From: Xenorhabdus koppenhoeferi
GTDB lineage: Bacteria; Pseudomonadota; Gammaproteobacteria; Enterobacterales; Enterobacteriaceae
Length of the DNA: 64,000 bases
Reading direction: 5' to 3'
Assembly (NCBI RefSeq): GCF_900116635.1
Contig: NZ_FPBJ01000009.1
Location: forward strand, 28,090 to 92,089
Numbering within the stretch: the stretch's first letter is position 1; the number at the start of each line of letters is the position of its first letter. This document shows positions 41,368-50,520 of this stretch, in pieces. The notes beneath the pieces are model-generated. The model was not told where the DNA came from and made no database searches. It saw only the letters and a list, made by a program, of their open reading frames with translations. Both the position numbers and the translations under genes were made by a program.

Positions 41368-41531
41368 GACAGATTAATATGACTTTGGCTTTTCGTCAAT
41401 GACTAGTAACCAAGGCTATTTGTTGTATAAATAACATACAATAATGGGACTGCATCAGGGGAAGAAAGGATATCTATTGTGTTAATTGGAGTTTATTTTG
41501 AGCGTTTGAAATTTGATTGTACGCAAAGTAC

Positions 41532-41560
41532 TTGCCATGATTACCAAACAAAGCCATAAT
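41532..41560 (+). promoter_or_regulatory. Promoter of tRNA-Gly copy 2
   Basis: TTGCCA at 41532-41537, 17-base spacer, CATAAT at 41555-41560, discriminator GGCGCCC. The leader to the tRNA is about 115 bases and contains GGCTGGTAATAGCC, a small hairpin. The same elements precede copy 3. Confidence 0.75.
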
Positions 41561-41674
41561 GGCGCCCATCTTGATGTCCTGTTATATAAAAATATTGTTA
41601 ATCAATAAGTTACAGTGATTATAATAAAATTTCTGATATAGGGACAGTTAAGGCTGGTAATAGCCATCAATGAT

Positions 41675-41750
<76 letters not shown>

Positions 41751-41797
41751 AATTCAGGACGGTAGATTTATTGAAGTCTGCAAGTCTGCAAATCATA

Positions 41798-41824
41798 GAA
41801 AAAGCGCCGAAAGGCGCCTTTTTC
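41798..41824. terminator. Terminator between tRNA-Gly 2 and the oxidoreductase gene
   Basis: AAAAAGCGCC-GAAA-GGCGCCTTTTT, short stable stem with A-run and T-run on either side, so it can work for both the tRNA (plus) and the convergent oxidoreductase (minus). Confidence 0.9.
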
Positions 41825-41854
41825 GTTATCAACAAATAGATTATCAGTCTGTTT

Positions 41855-44800
41855 TTATAACGCTTTCAGCAACTCTTCTTTACTTACCAACATGCGTTGT
41901 ATCGCTTTTTGCTTCACATGACCAAAACCCCGCACCTGATTGGGGAGTTCCGCGAGCTGCTGACAGATTGCCAAATTATTGCGATCCATTTTCTCAATCA
42001 GAAAATCAATCAGTCGTTCATATTCAAGCAGTAAATTCCTTTCCTGCTTACGTTCTTCTTGATAGCCAAAAAGATCGAAAACAGTACCGCGAAGTGGTTT
42101 ACATGCGGCTAAGAAGCGGAATAAAGGAATGATCCATGAGCCATACTCTTGTTTTCCACGTTGCCCTGTTCGCGGATCTTTACGGTTTAAAAGAGGAAGA
42201 CTGAGGTGAAAACGAATATTGTCTATATTATCAAACTTTGAGCGGAGCTTATCGAAAAAACCTGTTTTGACATAGAGGCGGGCAACTTCATACTCATCCT
42301 TATATGCCATCAGTTTGAATAAGTTTTCAGCAATGGATTTAGTAATCTCTTCTGCATTAATCTGCTGGGCGACCATTTGAACCTGAGTTATGCGGCTGAG
42401 ATAACGCATGGCATAGCGTTCATTTTGATAATCAACCAGCAATTGATATCGGTTCATAATGAGGTCGTCTAGACTTGTTACGTTTTCTGAAGGGTGAATA
42501 TTCAGATGATTCAGCAAGATATCTGGCTGTTCCGCAGCGATGCGGCCTATATGGAAAGCCCGCCGAGCATTATTAGCGGAGAACCCCAATTCTTGAATCG
42601 CTCTGTCGATAGAAGATAACGCAAATGGAAGTTTGCCTAGTTGCCAGGCATAACCGATTAAGATGATATTTATTTGATCCCTGTCTCCCACGAGGTGGGT
42701 TGCCATCATCTCTGCATCAATGGAACGTAATGTTTGGATGTGTTGGTTAAGGGTATTTAGCATTTTGGGCTGATCCAAATCCAACATAGGGGCTCGAAGC
42801 ATTGTACCGATTTGAGTTTCATGAGTGTTCAGTATGCATTTTGTTGAACCTCTCGACATCACTTCCAGTGAGTTCCGCCCTGTTGCGGCAACTAAATCAG
42901 CCGCAATAACCAAATTGGCGCGTCCCCGATCAATTCTGACCTGATGTAGTTTATTCGCATCACGACTCAATCGGACATGAGTGATGGCTTCTCCTCCTTT
43001 TTGAGCGAAGCCGGTAAAATTCAGTACACTGACGGCACAATTATCTAACTGAGCGGCGTTTGCAAGTAGATGCCCGGCGGTAACGATTCCTGTACCACCG
43101 ATACCAACCAGCAGAATTTCATAAGGTCTTTCCGTACTAGCGAGTGTCGGCAGTGGTAATGTGGGAATAATTTTATCTAAATCTGCCTGTGAAATGATTT
43201 TGCTGAGGTCAGAGCGTGGGTTAGCATTTTCGATAGTGATAAAACTGGGACAAAACCCTTTCAGACAAGACAAGTCTGAGTTGCAAGTATGCTGATCTAT
43301 CTCGCGCTTAGTCCCTAACGATGTTTTGACTGGGATGACGGCAAGGCAATTCGATTGTATCTGGCAGTCACCACATCCCTCACAAACCAACTCGTTAATG
43401 ACGGCACGGCGTACTGCTTTTGGTTCCAGACCACGTTTTCTTTTGCGGCGCAGTTCTGTAGCACAGGTTTGATCATAGATAATCACTGTTACGCCAATGA
43501 TCTCTCTAAAGCGCTTCTGCACATCTTCAAGATAATCCCGCCCATAAAGTTTCACTTGGGCAGGAAAGATATTTTTTCCTTTATATTTATTAAGCTCATT
43601 TGTTACGACTGCGACTTCCTTCACTCCTTCAGCAAGCATCAAGGAAACAATTTGCGGTATGCTGATGCTTCCATCCAGAGGCTGTCCACCCGTCATTGCC
43701 ACGGCATCATTAAACAGTAACTTATAAGTAATGTGGCTGTCGGCGGCTACTGATTGGCGAATAGCTAAATGACCGGAATGAAAATAGGTGCCATCGCCTA
43801 TATTTTGAAATACATGCGAACGGTTAACGAAAGGAGAATGCCCCATCCAGTCAATACCTTCTCCTCCCATCGGCAGGAGACCGCTTCCCGTATTACGATC
43901 CATCCAGGCTGCCATGATATGACATCCAATGCCAATTTGGGCCTGGCTTCCTTCTGGCAAGCGAGTTGAAGTGCTATGGGGACACCCTGCGCAGAAATAA
44001 GGTGTGCGTTTTGGTAAAGACGTATCGTGCGCAGTGATGGCAGACGACCATTCCAGCGGAATGGAGAGAGACAGATTAAACTGCTGTAACCATCCGGCCA
44101 ACGGAGCAGCTACTCGAGAAGGGCGTAATTCAACATCTGCGGGCAACAGTTTTTGGCCAAGATGGTTATGCTTACCTATTAATCTGACATTTTTTTGTAA
44201 ATTAACCAAATGATGGGCGAGCAGCATTTCGACGACAGCCATTTTTTCTTCAATGACAAAAATATCGGCGGTTTGTGCCGCTAGCTCAATGAGAAGCGGG
44301 GATAAAGGATAAACCAGACGGACATGAAGCAAAGCGATGCCTTGTTGTGCCAGTTCGGAAGGAGTTAGGCCTCCGGCCCGCAAAACTTCCATGACATCTT
44401 GGTGGGCTTTGCCAACCGTGACCAATAGGGCTTGCGGGTGTTCACAGGGGGCAAGGAGAAAGTCGATAGGGTTAAGTTTGGCAAAATCTTCAATAGCTTT
44501 AAGTTTGTAGGCCAAGCGTTTCTCTAGTTGTGGGCCGGGGAGATCAGGCCAGCGCCAGTGTAGCCCATCAGGGCCGGGATCGACTTGGGGAATTTTATAA
44601 TCAGGGAGTGGCTTACTTTCTCTGACCGCACCACTTTCTACGACTTCACTGATGGCCTTAAATCCTATCCATGCACCACTTATGCGTGATGCAGCCCAGC
44701 CCCATAAACCGACATCAAGGTAATCGGCAACCGATGCCGGATGCAGGATAGGCATACTCCACGCCACTAAACTGAGGTCAGACTGATGGGACATTGAGGA

Positions 44801-45223
44801 GGAGACACAACCGTGGTCATCCCCGAGAATAACCAGTACACCGCCGTGTGGTGAGGAACCATAGGCATTGCCATGTCTTAGGGCATCACCAGAACGATCG
44901 ACCCCCGGCCCTTTGCCATACCACATTCCGAAGACACCATTAACTTGTCTGTCCGGGTCGGATTCTACTTTTTGCGTGCCTACCAATGCATCTGCCGCGA
45001 GATCTTCATTGATCGCAGGTTGAAAGCGAATATTGGCCCGAATAAGTTCTTTACTGCGTTGCCATAATACTTGGTCTAAACGGGCCAGGGGAGAGCCTCG
45101 ATAGCCTGAAACAAAACCTGCTGTGTTGAGATTGTTGAGTTCATCCAGCTCAGCTTGAGTGAGCAGAAGGTCAGCCAGAGCTTCAGTGCCTGTGACAAAT
45201 TTAGATTGATAATATCGAGCCAT
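41855..45223 (-). CDS. Indolepyruvate ferredoxin oxidoreductase, fused type
   Basis: 1122 residues, single-chain member of the 2-oxoacid:ferredoxin oxidoreductase family. It would oxidatively decarboxylate arylpyruvates (transaminated Trp, Tyr, Phe) to arylacetyl-CoA, reducing ferredoxin. N-terminal half: pyrimidine- and TPP-binding domains (GYRGSPLARLD, GVFGMWYGKGPGVDRSGDA, ILGDDHGCVSSSMSHQSD; PYFCAGCPHST; NIGDGTYFHSG). Cysteines CEGCGDCQIQSNC near residue 612 and a further set to about 656 fit [4Fe-4S] binding. Then the gamma domain (VGIGGTGIVTAGHLLANAA) and a C-terminal helical domain. It is alone between two tRNA-Gly genes. Confidence 0.9.
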   Translation of the reverse strand: MARYYQSKFVTGTEALADLLLTQAELDELNNLNTAGFVSGYRGSPLARLDQVLWQRSKELIRANIRFQPAINEDLAADALVGTQKVESDPDRQVNGVFGMWYGKGPGVDRSGDALRHGNAYGSSPHGGVLVILGDDHGCVSSSMSHQSDLSLVAWSMPILHPASVADYLDVGLWGWAASRISGAWIGFKAISEVVESGAVRESKPLPDYKIPQVDPGPDGLHWRWPDLPGPQLEKRLAYKLKAIEDFAKLNPIDFLLAPCEHPQALLVTVGKAHQDVMEVLRAGGLTPSELAQQGIALLHVRLVYPLSPLLIELAAQTADIFVIEEKMAVVEMLLAHHLVNLQKNVRLIGKHNHLGQKLLPADVELRPSRVAAPLAGWLQQFNLSLSIPLEWSSAITAHDTSLPKRTPYFCAGCPHSTSTRLPEGSQAQIGIGCHIMAAWMDRNTGSGLLPMGGEGIDWMGHSPFVNRSHVFQNIGDGTYFHSGHLAIRQSVAADSHITYKLLFNDAVAMTGGQPLDGSISIPQIVSLMLAEGVKEVAVVTNELNKYKGKNIFPAQVKLYGRDYLEDVQKRFREIIGVTVIIYDQTCATELRRKRKRGLEPKAVRRAVINELVCEGCGDCQIQSNCLAVIPVKTSLGTKREIDQHTCNSDLSCLKGFCPSFITIENANPRSDLSKIISQADLDKIIPTLPLPTLASTERPYEILLVGIGGTGIVTAGHLLANAAQLDNCAVSVLNFTGFAQKGGEAITHVRLSRDANKLHQVRIDRGRANLVIAADLVAATGRNSLEVMSRGSTKCILNTHETQIGTMLRAPMLDLDQPKMLNTLNQHIQTLRSIDAEMMATHLVGDRDQINIILIGYAWQLGKLPFALSSIDRAIQELGFSANNARRAFHIGRIAAEQPDILLNHLNIHPSENVTSLDDLIMNRYQLLVDYQNERYAMRYLSRITQVQMVAQQINAEEITKSIAENLFKLMAYKDEYEVARLYVKTGFFDKLRSKFDNIDNIRFHLSLPLLNRKDPRTGQRGKQEYGSWIIPLFRFLAACKPLRGTVFDLFGYQEERKQERNLLLEYERLIDFLIEKMDRNNLAICQQLAELPNQVRGFGHVKQKAIQRMLVSKEELLKAL

Positions 45224-45466
45224 GTTTTTGACCCTCTCTGAAGAGAATAATTATCTAATTTTTAATCAAAATTGATGTTAATCTATTTCCCTAAAATACT
45301 TACGACAAGCATAAATCTTATTAGATGTTAGTTATTTGTTTATTTAATGTTGTTTTTTGTGATGTCGGTCTATTCTAGATTGCCGCTGGAAGCACGTGTG
45401 TGCTTTTTGTATCAGTATGGGGAGAATATCTTTTGAGCGTTTAATACTGAGATGCAAGTAAAGGGC
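45224..45466. other. Intergenic region upstream of the oxidoreductase
   Basis: No gene seen. It holds the oxidoreductase promoter (not resolved) and the sequence from 45431, starting TTTTGAGCGTTT, that matches the region upstream of tRNA-Gly 2 at 41496. Confidence 0.5.
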
Positions 45467-45495
45467 TTGCCATCTTATCTGAACATGTTCATAAT
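45467..45495 (+). promoter_or_regulatory. Promoter of tRNA-Gly copy 3
   Basis: TTGCCA at 45467-45472, 17-base spacer, CATAAT at 45490-45495, discriminator GACGCGC. Leader about 114 bases with GGCTAAGATTAGCC near its end, matching the arrangement at copy 2. Confidence 0.75.
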
Positions 45496-45608
45496 GACGC
45501 GCATTCCTGATATGTAGGTTAAAATAATTGTCTTGTTGTTCATGCGGTTAACAAGCATTTTGTAATCAACATTCAGAATATCTCAGGCTAAGATTAGCCG
45601 TCAGCGAC

Positions 45609-45684
<76 letters not shown>

Positions 45685-45759
45685 GTTCATGAAATCCAAA
45701 ACTCCATTTACTTCAGAAATTTCCTTCAAGACTCATTTTCTTCAAGACTTAAACCAGTG

Positions 45760-46662
45760 TCATACCTGTTCCTCTATTTCTTTCCAACACAGCACGAGCC
45801 AATCCATTAATGCCGATATCTTGCTAGGAACATAGTGGCTTTTTATTCTTACCAAGTGGACAGGTAATTCTGGAAATTGCCAGTCAGGTAACAGTCTGAC
45901 TAATTTTCCGCTGAGAATGTCTTCATTGAACAGCCAGGCAGGGCCTGCGTTAATTCCCGCTCCGAGGCAGACAGCTTGATAAATGGCTCCAGCATTATTC
46001 AGGTAAAAATTGCCGGATAACTCCACCTGTTCCGTCACATGATCGCGGTGAAATAGCAGGCGGGTAGGATGGGAATTTTGATAGAGAGAATAAATAATCG
46101 ACTTATGATGGCTCAGGTCTTGTGGATGCGCCGGAGTACCGTGTTTTTGCAGGTATTCAGGGCTGGCGCATAATACTCCGACCATATCACCTAATTTTTT
46201 GGCAACCAAAGAAGAAGCGGGTAATTTTCCAATACGTATAGCAAGATCAATACCTTCATGCCGAAGATCCATACATTTATCTGAAAGCACTAAGTCAAAT
46301 ATAATATCGGGATGTTGATGCTGAAAAAGCGTCAGCCACTGCGTGACATAGCGCTCCCCCAAATTGACTGGCGCCGTTATTTTGATTTTACCAGCTAATG
46401 ATTTATTACTGATATCACTCAATATGCCATCCATTTCATTCAATAAGGGGCGCATCTGCTCATATGCCATAGTTCCGGCCGTCGTTAGGCTGAGTTTTCG
46501 AGTTGAACGGTTAATCAATTGAACTTTTAGCTGATGTTCAAGGGCTGCCAAACGTCGACTGGCAACAGATGGGTCTAACCGCAAGTCTTTTGCTGCTTTT
46601 GTCAGGCTTCCTCTCTCGACAATACGAAAAAAGAGATGCCAGAGTGTCAGATCATAATTCAT
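45760..46662 (-). CDS. LysR-type transcriptional regulator
   Basis: 300 residues. N-terminal winged helix (residues 1-60) with GSLTKAAKDLRLDPSVASRR as the HTH, then a CrgA/AaeR-like effector-binding domain (KIKITAPVNLGERYVTQWL). Divergent from the MFS gene at 46787, the usual arrangement for a LysR regulator controlling its neighbour. The 124-base gap between them holds T-N11-A-like dyads (for example TAGCAATATTATTGC). Inducer unknown. Confidence 0.88.
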   Translation of the reverse strand: MNYDLTLWHLFFRIVERGSLTKAAKDLRLDPSVASRRLAALEHQLKVQLINRSTRKLSLTTAGTMAYEQMRPLLNEMDGILSDISNKSLAGKIKITAPVNLGERYVTQWLTLFQHQHPDIIFDLVLSDKCMDLRHEGIDLAIRIGKLPASSLVAKKLGDMVGVLCASPEYLQKHGTPAHPQDLSHHKSIIYSLYQNSHPTRLLFHRDHVTEQVELSGNFYLNNAGAIYQAVCLGAGINAGPAWLFNEDILSGKLVRLLPDWQFPELPVHLVRIKSHYVPSKISALMDWLVLCWKEIEEQV

Positions 46663-46786
46663 GCTATTTCCGCAATTTATATTTGAGTATCTAGCAATAT
46701 TATTGCCGATATTACATAAGTAAAATCATACTATCTAGAGGCATTTCTTTAAAAGGTTGCCTGAGACATATTGCGGAGAACATGGC

Positions 46787-48298
46787 ATGCAGATGGTGGA
46801 GAAGAAATCATGGAGTCGCTATTGGGTCTTAGCGGCTGTTTGCATGGCAGGGCTGATTTTACCTTTGGAATATACAGGCCCCGCCGTCGCTTTACCTGCG
46901 ATCCAAGCTGAACTGGGAGGTAGCGGAATTGCGTTGTCCTGGGTCATTAATGCTTTTGCCTTAAGTTTTGGTAGTGCCGTGATGGCGGCCGGGGCGTTGG
47001 CTGATCAGTATGGGCGCAAGAAGATGTTTGTGATCGGCATAGCAGGCTTTACTCTATTCTCTGTCGTCGTCAGTATCGCTAACAATGTGGTCTTTCTTGA
47101 TCTAGTGCGTGGTGTTCAAGGGTTTTTTGCAGCTTTAACTATGGCGGGAGGAAATGCTTCTCTGGCGCAAGAGTTTGAAGGAAGGGCAAGAACCAAGGCG
47201 TTTGGTTTGCTGGGAACGGCCTTCGGTGCCGGATTGGCATTCGGGCCTGTAATCTCAGGAGTTTTAGTCGAGACTCTGGGCTGGCGTTCTGTTTTTCTAT
47301 TGGGGGCTGTATTTGGTGGAGTTGCACTGATAATCGGTGGTCTTTATATGCGGGACTCGCGTGATCCCGATGCAGCTAAACTTGATATTAAAGGGCTACT
47401 GAGTTTTACGGCATTTCTGGTATTGCTAACATTTGGCATTATGCAGATTCCACAGAGTGGCATAGGTAGTCTCCCTGTTATATTACTGCTCAGTACCGCA
47501 GTAATTATGTTGGCTATTTTCATTGTCTGTGAGCTAACCCATGCGCGCCCAATGTTGGATATCTCCCTTTTCCGGTTCAAAAAATTTGTTGGAGTGCAGT
47601 TTTTACCTTTGGCAACCGCAGTTTGCTTTATTGTATTACTGATATTGTTTCCGATTCGTCTGATTGGGATTGAGGGTTACAGCGCAATTGAGGCAGGTAA
47701 GATGATGATTGCTCTATCGGCCCCAATGCTTTTTGTTCCTTTTCTGGCGGCATTACTGACCCGTTGGATTTCATCACCGATACTTTCTTGCATGGGCTTA
47801 TTATGCGCAGCGATTGGTCTGGCATGGTTAGCAAATATGCCCGTTGGAACCGAACCGACAATGTTAATGCTCCCATTGCTTCTCATTGGTGTTGGTACGG
47901 GTTTTCCTTGGGGATTAATGGATGATCTTTCAATCCGGGTCGTTCCGATTGAACGGGCGGGAATGGCGACGGGTATTTTCACTACCATGCGGGCTTGTGG
48001 TGAAGCGATATGTGTAGCGGGAGGATTGGCAATGTTGAATTTCCTTCTGCATATGGGGTTGGGACAGGCTTCCCAACAATCTTCAAGCGTAATTTCGACT
48101 GCGGCGAATAATCTGACAACAGGGAACTTTGAGAGTGCCAAAGGATTATTCAGTAGTTTATCAACACAGAAGCTAATGAGCATTTATAGTGGTTCTTTCA
48201 GTATCCTAATTTATACCCTGATGGGAATAACATTATTTGCAGCTGCTATTTGTTTTGTGACTTTGAGAAATGATCGAATAGCTGTACATTCTAATTAG
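46787..48298 (+). CDS. MFS drug-type exporter (14 helices)
   Basis: 503 residues from the ATG at 46787 (GGAG 9 bases upstream); frame open from 46757. Motif A loop GALADQYGRKKMFVIG near residue 65, motif C region LLGTAFGAGLAFGPVISGVL. DHA2-like transporter, probably under the divergent LysR. Only 65 bases separate it from the DUF6875 gene, so the two may be cotranscribed. Substrate unknown. Confidence 0.87.
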   Translation: MQMVEKKSWSRYWVLAAVCMAGLILPLEYTGPAVALPAIQAELGGSGIALSWVINAFALSFGSAVMAAGALADQYGRKKMFVIGIAGFTLFSVVVSIANNVVFLDLVRGVQGFFAALTMAGGNASLAQEFEGRARTKAFGLLGTAFGAGLAFGPVISGVLVETLGWRSVFLLGAVFGGVALIIGGLYMRDSRDPDAAKLDIKGLLSFTAFLVLLTFGIMQIPQSGIGSLPVILLLSTAVIMLAIFIVCELTHARPMLDISLFRFKKFVGVQFLPLATAVCFIVLLILFPIRLIGIEGYSAIEAGKMMIALSAPMLFVPFLAALLTRWISSPILSCMGLLCAAIGLAWLANMPVGTEPTMLMLPLLLIGVGTGFPWGLMDDLSIRVVPIERAGMATGIFTTMRACGEAICVAGGLAMLNFLLHMGLGQASQQSSSVISTAANNLTTGNFESAKGLFSSLSTQKLMSIYSGSFSILIYTLMGITLFAAAICFVTLRNDRIAVHSN

Positions 48299-48363
48299 TG
48301 TGGATGTAATAAAATTTTTATAAAAATAAAGTGTTTGATAAAAATTTGGCTGGGGGTGTTATT

Positions 48364-49068
48364 ATGAATACAAATCCAACTCTATTAGTAAATAAACCAT
48401 ATTGTGCTCCAAAACTTATTCCGTTATCAGATGTGTTATCGTCTTATGAATTAAATACAAGTGCATTGAAGGTGATAGCTCAATGGTGTGTTGATTATTT
48501 ATGTAATCCACATCCTGAATTAGGAAGATCTGGCGTTGTTTGTCCTTATTCTCCTACCTCTATGAAAAAAGAAACATTTTGGTTTACTGAAATAAAAACT
48601 AAAGGTAGAACAGAAGAAGAAATCAAGCAGGATATTATTAGTCTTTCTTATCTATTCCATGAGCAAGAACCTCGTACTGGTGAAGCGACTCAATTTAAGA
48701 CTATTGTTAGCATATGGGATGATATTTATTCGGAAGAAGATATTGCTCGTCTGCATTATGAAATGAAACCCATATTTTTACATGAGGGATTAATGCTGGG
48801 AGAGTTTTTTAGTTCTTGTGAAAAAAGAGGATTACGGAATTCAAACTTTTATCCTTTACGTTCACCGGTACCATTATTAGTTGTCAGAGAAATGTTAGAA
48901 TTTGATATAGCATTTCTTTCAGACTCAATAGAGTATATCAAAGAATATATCCATAAATATGGTGATCGTGGTTTGAATACTATAAAAAATATGTTGAATA
49001 ACAATAAAAGAATCGGTCTTAATGATGAACAAATTGCAGTTCTGAAATCATACTTAATGCATCAATAG
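48364..49068 (+). CDS. DUF6875-like protein of unknown function
   Basis: 234 residues from the ATG at 48364 (MNTNPTLLVNKPYC), with GGGGG about 8 bases before; a GTG at 48331 is also in frame. Landmarks are HPELGRSGVVCPYSP near residue 62, GEFFSSCEKRGLRNSNF near 155 and FYPLRSPVPLLVVREM, a pattern I remember from DUF6875 proteins found in natural-product loci. No cofactor motif or signal peptide. Strongly AT-rich, as is the next gene, which suggests transfer. Function unknown. Confidence 0.7.
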   Translation: MNTNPTLLVNKPYCAPKLIPLSDVLSSYELNTSALKVIAQWCVDYLCNPHPELGRSGVVCPYSPTSMKKETFWFTEIKTKGRTEEEIKQDIISLSYLFHEQEPRTGEATQFKTIVSIWDDIYSEEDIARLHYEMKPIFLHEGLMLGEFFSSCEKRGLRNSNFYPLRSPVPLLVVREMLEFDIAFLSDSIEYIKEYIHKYGDRGLNTIKNMLNNNKRIGLNDEQIAVLKSYLMHQ

Positions 49069-49107
49069 TATTTTAACAACAATAATTATTATTTGAGGGC
49101 AACAGTT

Positions 49108-50187
49108 ATGTCGAGATCTGTGCCAGAGGATAGTGGCACAGGGGCTATGAGTGATAGACAATGGGCAGGTATGTTTTTAGGTGATGAATCTTATGCAGGT
49201 AGTAAGAGTTATTACCAGTTATCACAGGCCGTTGAAGAGATATTTGGTTTCCAATATACAATCCCTGTACATCAAGGCAGGGGAGCAGAACAAATATTAT
49301 TTCCATTACTTGTGGAATTAGCAAAAGAAAAAGGGGCTTCCGAGCCTGTATTTTTATCCAATCACCATTTTGATACGACAAAAGCTCACATAGAGATGGC
49401 AGGAGCCAAGGCTAAGAATTTCATTTGTGCTTCTGCTTTAAAAACAGAAATTGTGGATGACTGGAAAGGTAATTTTGATTTAAATGAATTATCCAATGAA
49501 ATTAAATGTAACCAGAAAAATATTGCTGCCATTATTATTACAATTACATGTAATAGTGTGGGTGGGCAACCAGTTTCTATGGAAAATATTCGCTCGGCTG
49601 CAAGAATAGCTCGTGATTCTGGAATTCCTGTTATTATTGATGCTGCAAGATTTGCAGAAAATGCCTATTTCATTAAGCAAAGAGATAGTGAGTTTTTTCA
49701 CGAAACCATATCCAATATAGTTAAACTAATATTTAGTGAGGCAGATATATTTACTATGTCTGCAAAGAAAGATGGTATGGTGAATATTGGTGGATTATGT
49801 TGTTTTCGTAATAATGAATCTTTGTTTAGGCAAGCGCAGCTAAGGTGTGTCCCGATGGAAGGATTCGTAACATACGGAGGGTTAGCGGGACGGGATATGG
49901 CAGCAATGGCTATTGGGTTGCAAGAAGCATTGAATGAAGATCATTTACGCAGCCGAATAGCTCAGGTTGAATATCTGGGTCATAAATTACAACAAGCGGG
50001 TGTTCCTATCCAAACCCCTGAAGGAACCCTAGTCTTATTTTTTGTTTTTTTCACTTTATTTGTGAGGATAAAAGTGCTGGCGGGTGATGTTGGCACTTTT
50101 CCTATATTATTGTGCTTGGAATTACATTGGGGCATTTTGAATTGTAATAAATCGGATTTAAACTATCACCTCCTTCGATTAAACTAA
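49108..50187 (+). pseudogene. Truncated tryptophanase/tyrosine phenol-lyase-like gene
   Basis: From the ATG at 49108 (GAGGG upstream) the protein aligns with beta-eliminating lyases from DSGTGAMSDRQWAGM through SYYQLSQAVEEIFGFQYTIP, HQGRGAEQI, RFAENAYFIKQR, the PLP lysine motif SAKKDG (Lys220/221), to GLAGRDM and VEYLGHKLQQAGVPI. It is closer to tryptophanase than to tyrosine phenol-lyase. The first roughly 50 residues are lacking. After TPEG (about 50026) similarity ends, and about 130 C-terminal residues, including the substrate-carboxylate arginine, are replaced by a hydrophobic run that reads through a terminator hairpin. Probably inactive. Confidence 0.8.
50070..50100 (+). terminator. 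Terminator-like hairpin inside the 3' end of the lyase frame
   Basis: AAAAGTGC (50070-50077) and GCACTTTT (50093-50100), extended by TG...TG. It resembles the terminator after the hydroxylase at 52001-52031 (AGTGCCAG...TTGGCACT). It supports the idea that the frame beyond about 50026 is not real coding sequence. Confidence 0.6.
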
Positions 50188-50273
50188 CTGACTTGTTATT
50201 AGCTATCACGATAGCACAGAAATTTGATATCGCTTTTCAGGTAGATCCACAGGAATATATTTCAGTGCTTTGA
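50163..50273 (+). pseudogene. Short coding-like fragment, unrecognised
   Basis: In the frame ending at the TGA 50271-50273 the sequence reads SIKLTDLLLAITIAQKFDIA then FQVDPQEYISVL. It has protein-like composition without a start codon. It looks like the end of a lost gene, but I do not know the family. The rest of the gap to 50520 shows nothing beyond a probable GACAGGAG ribosome site before the hydroxylase. Confidence 0.35.
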
Positions 50274-50520
50274 AAAATAAAATTTTTGTTAGCACTGGGA
50301 AGATAATGTTCTCCATGAACTTCACTGAGAATCTGCGTCTGTAGAATAATGACAGTCTAATTAATCGGTTCTCACTCTTTATCATATTCAACATAAATAT
50401 TGTTGTTATACCCATTCTAAATAAGGGCAATTATCTTTGTATATTAATCAATAGTGCTGATTAAAAGGCCTCTTTTCTTGGCCTTTAAAAATCGTAACTG
50501 GCGACAGGAGTAAGGAAAAG

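Noticed and set aside
50206..50430. 74-codon minus-strand ORF downstream of the lyase remnant
   Set aside because: No family resemblance; the plus strand shows a better coding-like fragment over part of it.
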